DNA of 21,534 nt from a virus. The notes below the pieces were generated by a model. It did no database searches. It saw only the letters and a list, made by a program, of their open reading frames with translations, and was not told where the DNA came from. Location of the stretch: IMG/VR virus record IMGVR_UViG_3300031758_009963, positions 1 to 21,534 of that record; one strand, 5' to 3'. Below are positions 18,701 through 21,534 of the stretch, piece by piece; the stretch's first letter is position 1, and each line of letters starts with the position of its first letter. Made by a program: the position numbers and the translations under genes.

Positions 18701-21534
18701 TGGAGAGAGTGACTACGATCCACCAGAGCCACCAGAGGGTCCTGAAGACTGGGAAAGAGATGGCTTCTATCAAGCACCTGGCAATGAACCAGAAATTAAT
18801 ACCGTTGACGATCTTGTTAAGGCTTACGGAAAAGACTTCAAAGAAATAACGTCTGAATCCGATAAAGCAGCAGGAAAACGTGTTTGGTTCTACGAAGGTG
18901 ACGCCGGTTCAGCTGAGATAACTCAGTATTCCGACGGTACTGTTGATGTTGTAGGTGGTAGTCTCGTTAAAAGTCCATTTGGTGGTGACAAAGAGCGCGA
19001 GTTTAGTGATGGCTATGACCCTAAAAACTATGGTGAAGGTGAAGACGGAAAAATAGGTGCGCTTGACGAAGCTTTTGGTAACGCTCAAGCTAAATCAAAT
19101 GATCGGGATTACTATGACGTTGATGGCTTTGAAGGTTATGATCAAATGCCTGGTTTCAGTCAAGAACCGGGTGGAAAATCTTCTGACCCAGCAACCGATG
19201 CCCAGCGTGGATTCGTAGCTAACATCCTAGAAAAGCAGGGTGACAAACTTCCAGAAGAACTTCGTAAGTCTATGCAAGATATTCTTGCAAACAAAGAAGC
19301 AACTAAGGGCGAAATTGGTGCCGTAATTGGTGAGATGCGAAAGGCCGTTGACACCAACGTACCTTCAGATAGACAACTAGCGTCTATCCGCCGTGGTCTA
19401 ATTTCTAAGGGTCTTCCTGCTAAAGAAGCCGCTGATCTAAGCAAGCGTCTTCCAAAGATGACCAAGGATGAAGCTTCAGATCTCATTACTCGTCTAAAGG
19501 GTATGCCAGACACCAACGGCTGGGAAGACGCAAGTCCAAACCTATTGAAGAAAAACTCTGAAGGTTTGATGATGCGTTACACACCTAAGGGCGATGGTAC
19601 CTGGGACGTAACTCCAATTTCTCAGGATGGTGGCGAACTAGGTGCGTCATCAAACTTCAAGAGCATTGGTGCAGCAGAAAAGGCTGCAAATGACATTTCT
19701 CTAGCAGATCTTCCTGGTCAAGATGACATTGAAGGTTTTGCTCAAGCGCCTGGAGAAGATGAGCCTCTAAAATATAAGCTTCCAGTAGACGCATTTAAAG
19801 ACGCCAACTGGTCTGCCGAAGCATTTAAGGACCGTACCTGGGTTTCTAGAGATGGAAGAATTAAGATTACTTACGTCCGAGACGCTGATGCTGGCTATTA
19901 TGCAGATGATCCTGCAGTCGATACATCTTATCTAGAAGTATCTGTTGATGGGGAAAAATATACTATAGATCTAGAAGATGGACAGCCTGTTAGATACATC
20001 GATAGACCATACTCTCAACCAATCGAGCTCATGGATATTGACGACTATGCTGATGAAATTGAGAATGTAATCTCAAAGCACCTTAATAGCAGTCCTAAGC
20101 GACGTAACTTAGCCAAAGACTATTCTGGTGAACTTGACAGTAGTTTTGATTTTAGAGACGAGTGGAAGTCTAAGGACGGAAAACTTGAAATAAAATATGT
20201 AGACAAATCTGGTGATTATGACTATGAAACCAATAAAGGAGCTGCTTCTGCCTATGTAGAAGGTGGAGACTGGGAAGTTAGTTATGATGGAAAACCAATT
20301 GGCTACGTACAGAATTTTGTTTTAGTTGACGATAGTTCTCGATACCCAGACATGGAGCCTGAAGGTGTTGAAAGAGAAGCAGAAGAAATTGTTTCGGATC
20401 TTAAAGAACTTCTTAGAGGCGGACCGAATATCAAGTACGGTGAAAGAACCGATGATATCGAAGGATTCTCCCAATCAGCCGGCCAAGCTGGTGGAGTTGA
20501 CGAGGCTCACATTGCCAACCTAAGCCACTGGTTCGGAGATCCTGAAGGCGGTAATGACGCTACCTACAAGTCTCCAGATGGAAGATTGACTCTTGAGTCA
20601 ATGGCAGATGGAGAACCAGACATGGGATTTGGTGGTACAAACCTATCTCGTATTTCTGTATCTTACGATGGCGAATGGGTTGGTGAGCTTCCTTACATTG
20701 GTTGGGGCTACGATTCAGCAGACCTAGCAAAAGACGTAGGTGTTTTAGTTGACAAATTCCTAAAGAAGCAAACCGGTGGATTTGATCAAAAGCCTGGTGA
20801 GTCTTCAAATAAACGCGGAAAATTCCTTCTATATCCAGATAGTGATATTTTCTTTGCTGCTACTGCAGAAACAGAAGATGGTGGAATTGTACGTCTAGAA
20901 AAAGACAAGGGTATGATTACCCCTATCGCCTACAACCGTAATGGTGAAATTATGGGCCAGGGTGAACCTACAGATAATCTAGACAAGGCACTTGAAGACG
21001 GCGAACGTCTGTTCTCAGAACTTGAAGGAAACGCTAGAAAGTCTCCAGACGAGATGGGCGGTTTTGCTCAAGAACCTGGCGACGAGCCACCAGCCTGGAC
21101 TAAAGACCCAGCTAGCTCCCTACAGTACAACAAGCTTCAGGGTATCTTAGATAACCAAGGTGAAAAACTTCCAACCGACGTTCGCGATATGGTTGAAGAA
21201 GCCGTTGCTAACAAGGCCCTAACCAAAGGCGAGATGGGCAAGCTTCTTGCTGAGGTTGGCAAGAGTGCAGATCTTTCAATTAGCTACACTCCTAAGATTG
21301 ACCGTAAGGCAGCTGACAATCCTGATCTCTGGGATAGAAGCGGAAACTTTACTTCTGCAGACGGACGCCTAAAGGTAGTCGTAGAAGGAGATCCTGACGG
21401 TAATTTCCTTGTGGTCACCTTCGATGGTAAGCCTGTAGACATTGTTCCAGACTACGAAGATGAAATTAGACAAGCAATCGAAGACATTGATAAAGCTAAC
21501 TTAGGGTTTGGTGACCCACTTAAGGCTAAACAAG
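15732..21534 (+). CDS. Giant repeat-rich head-module protein, at least 1934 codons, incomplete
   Basis: One frame stays open from GTG 15732 to the window end with no stop. AGGAAGG (15716-15722) supports the start. Residues 1-215 are helical and unrepeated, ending in a basic hinge (RRDRKGRFAEMGGG, about 215-228) that I recall from large proteins beside the portal in actinophages, some annotated MuF-like. Further on it is modular. Ten GFxQxPG-type motifs occur at residues 416, 438, 700, 1011, 1135, 1141, 1335, 1578, 1683 and 1777. Two duplicated block pairs are visible, 544-706 with 862-1017 and 1152-1208 with 1792-1848. Five SxDG strand modules start at 331, 1372, 1480, 1614 and 1875. It is acidic, without a signal peptide. 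An internal head protein, a polyprotein cut at the motifs, or a decoration scaffold are possible; any enzyme domain would lie beyond the window. Confidence 0.85.
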   Translation, partial: MSENLNPLVAALESLSEKDLEITVTESEQIFKRGVINYVVERNALVASVRQVALKDVLNYTDRYIASKLDIEDPRDIFFHAAREVTNFVDYAIDGPASNKAPVVEFRDLLPSAHPYSTKTVGPITASARRVRNAAWVSYDPRITDESVRKAVFEAFVQQPRSSKSIYAAARLEALTASVPADIKIQAITAAFGIGNPFAGNNSSAARSARAKLQRRDRKGRFAEMGGGSRIFAMIGDMIKSFVGKFAGNPQDSDRIEVEISGGGADLPSGIYSVPASKVEGLKAILRTGEAPAFKADSKNSRYAIPLQELLANRKSAPTGWTDNGDGTFTSADGYSVSTLPSGEQAPSGSKFIGAGPDGSYDSNKPVLSLSDEFGDFVGYAQEWANLQKLAADNDSGKGKAPKAKARLRKQQPAKGFAQEPGRNKKLSPKDLLENNEGFEQAPGEKEYDYGVFEYGDPKFYNNFESYYDRQKAVRFGDVEALQKNLENKKNAAYESTELKDRAIANAEELVSKAQRISPKDVAEIRAYRGINTGSIEQIQSVLDNPEYAAHHDYASKQLEKAKAYEAGEADSPYWTNKELEDIQKLMDEFGYGLPRGEYLGEEPYISLVKGDDAGDAWAELIVRADGSADLENFYVAKRYAASWDSPADADVRSDGNSIPAGSSLDDLAGLMDEGYENYDNSDDEPDTYDEDRDNRDFYGYDQAPGGENINLDDFAKKYDAVEVTTPEDAAKGIRKWSAYGHEIVYTPWSGQENNPNPSNFEINITEGENAGKRYYSGDTIGVGVLSSEYGYNLRSQNDIEGIFAFPKNKKREKDGLEPLKSDVKKAREAKIEQIKYNRGLKAKVFTSFKDLDAEAMKSLLEDPEYAKYHDVIAAQLKKYDDYENGSSESSFYSDEELAAIKNLAEEYGYSGDVFPDDDGVIFLTLGSEDNYKYAELEIYPGGAAELTQYTAGKYNPGGWDEPPSQDVDTSYESLPLGSSMDDIAGIFGAGESDYDPPEPPEGPEDWERDGFYQAPGNEPEINTVDDLVKAYGKDFKEITSESDKAAGKRVWFYEGDAGSAEITQYSDGTVDVVGGSLVKSPFGGDKEREFSDGYDPKNYGEGEDGKIGALDEAFGNAQAKSNDRDYYDVDGFEGYDQMPGFSQEPGGKSSDPATDAQRGFVANILEKQGDKLPEELRKSMQDILANKEATKGEIGAVIGEMRKAVDTNVPSDRQLASIRRGLISKGLPAKEAADLSKRLPKMTKDEASDLITRLKGMPDTNGWEDASPNLLKKNSEGLMMRYTPKGDGTWDVTPISQDGGELGASSNFKSIGAAEKAANDISLADLPGQDDIEGFAQAPGEDEPLKYKLPVDAFKDANWSAEAFKDRTWVSRDGRIKITYVRDADAGYYADDPAVDTSYLEVSVDGEKYTIDLEDGQPVRYIDRPYSQPIELMDIDDYADEIENVISKHLNSSPKRRNLAKDYSGELDSSFDFRDEWKSKDGKLEIKYVDKSGDYDYETNKGAASAYVEGGDWEVSYDGKPIGYVQNFVLVDDSSRYPDMEPEGVEREAEEIVSDLKELLRGGPNIKYGERTDDIEGFSQSAGQAGGVDEAHIANLSHWFGDPEGGNDATYKSPDGRLTLESMADGEPDMGFGGTNLSRISVSYDGEWVGELPYIGWGYDSADLAKDVGVLVDKFLKKQTGGFDQKPGESSNKRGKFLLYPDSDIFFAATAETEDGGIVRLEKDKGMITPIAYNRNGEIMGQGEPTDNLDKALEDGERLFSELEGNARKSPDEMGGFAQEPGDEPPAWTKDPASSLQYNKLQGILDNQGEKLPTDVRDMVEEAVANKALTKGEMGKLLAEVGKSADLSISYTPKIDRKAADNPDLWDRSGNFTSADGRLKVVVEGDPDGNFLVVTFDGKPVDIVPDYEDEIRQAIEDIDKANLGFGDPLKAKQ
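17361..17849 (+). repeat. Coding repeat block A, first copy
   Basis: Encodes residues 544-706. It shares with block B an opening NPEYAAHHDY-like motif, KELEDIQKLMDEFGYG, SLDDLAGLMDEG and a closing GYDQAPG. Similarity continues past the motif (NINLDDFAKKYDA). Confidence 0.75.
18315..18782 (+). repeat. Coding repeat block A, second copy
   Basis: Encodes residues 862-1017: DPEYAKYHD, EELAAIKNLAEEYGYS, LPLGSSMDDIAGIFGAG and closing GFYQAPG, followed by EINTVDDLVKAYG. Length is 156 against 163 residues in the first copy. Confidence 0.75.
19185..19355 (+). repeat. Coding repeat block B, first copy
   Basis: Encodes residues 1152-1208, a helical unit containing ILEKQGDKLPEELRKSM and ANKEATKGEIG. 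About 23 of 57 residues are identical to the copy at 21105 in a gapless alignment made by eye. Confidence 0.75.
21105..21275 (+). repeat. Coding repeat block B, second copy
   Basis: Encodes residues 1792-1848 with ILDNQGEKLPTDVRDMV and ANKALTKGEMG, directly after the tenth GFxQxPG motif. Confidence 0.75.

Noticed and set aside
19160-19516. 118-codon minus-strand frame inside the giant gene
   Set aside because: No ribosome binding site, and the + strand frame is continuous and repeat-structured.
1-21534. tRNA genes
   Set aside because: I found no cloverleaf with a GTTCGA-type T arm and matching acceptor stem by eye; a covariance search was not possible.

Overview
The window is a stretch of a tailed-phage (caudovirus) genome. 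Terminase large subunit, portal and a DUF1360 membrane protein are recognisable, next to a lysis-like cluster and many tiny phage-type genes. The host is probably an actinobacterium of moderate GC. Most ribosome binding sites read GAAAGGAAA, which fits the actinobacterial 16S rRNA tail, the -35/-10 elements are sigma70-like, and several proteins look like actinophage proteins. The host assignment is inference.

Layout. (1) 1-5770: small, mostly unknown genes, all on the + strand. They sit alone or in short runs, often with their own promoter (TTGCGA or TTGCTA type -35) and strong hairpin terminators. Included are several zinc-ribbon microproteins, an exported NlpC/P60 lipoprotein, a dual-specificity-type phosphatase and a small XRE-type HTH protein. 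A non-coding hairpin cluster at 2374-2500 is a candidate small RNA. (2) 5782-7458: a zinc-ribbon protein, five small membrane proteins and a peptidoglycan-binding protein, possibly a lysis or envelope module. (3) 7567-10461: a double-HTH protein, the terminase large subunit and three small genes, closed by a very strong hairpin. (4) 10462-11573: about 1.1 kb without genes, holding two AGCT-rich degenerate repeat arrays, a GATC-dense block and two AGGTTAG/CTAACCT palindromes. (5) 11574-21534: the head module. It contains a second double-HTH protein related to the one before terminase, a conserved hypothetical, DUF1360, portal, a Dps-like protein with a long extra C-terminal domain, and a giant repeat-rich protein of at least 1934 codons that runs off the window.

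The most unusual signal is compositional. Across about the first 11.4 kb, terminase included, the palindrome ACGT is absent by eye and CATG, GTAC and TGCA are nearly absent, while GATC, AGCT, CTAG and TCGA are common. The rule ends abruptly in the non-coding zone beside the paired palindromes, and ACGT becomes very frequent in the head module. This suggests two genome segments with different histories or different exposure to restriction. A second signal is the modular giant protein beside the Dps fusion, with ten GFxQxPG-type motifs separating duplicated domains. A third is the candidate RNA carrying TTTCCTTTC, the exact complement of the phage's own Shine-Dalgarno consensus.
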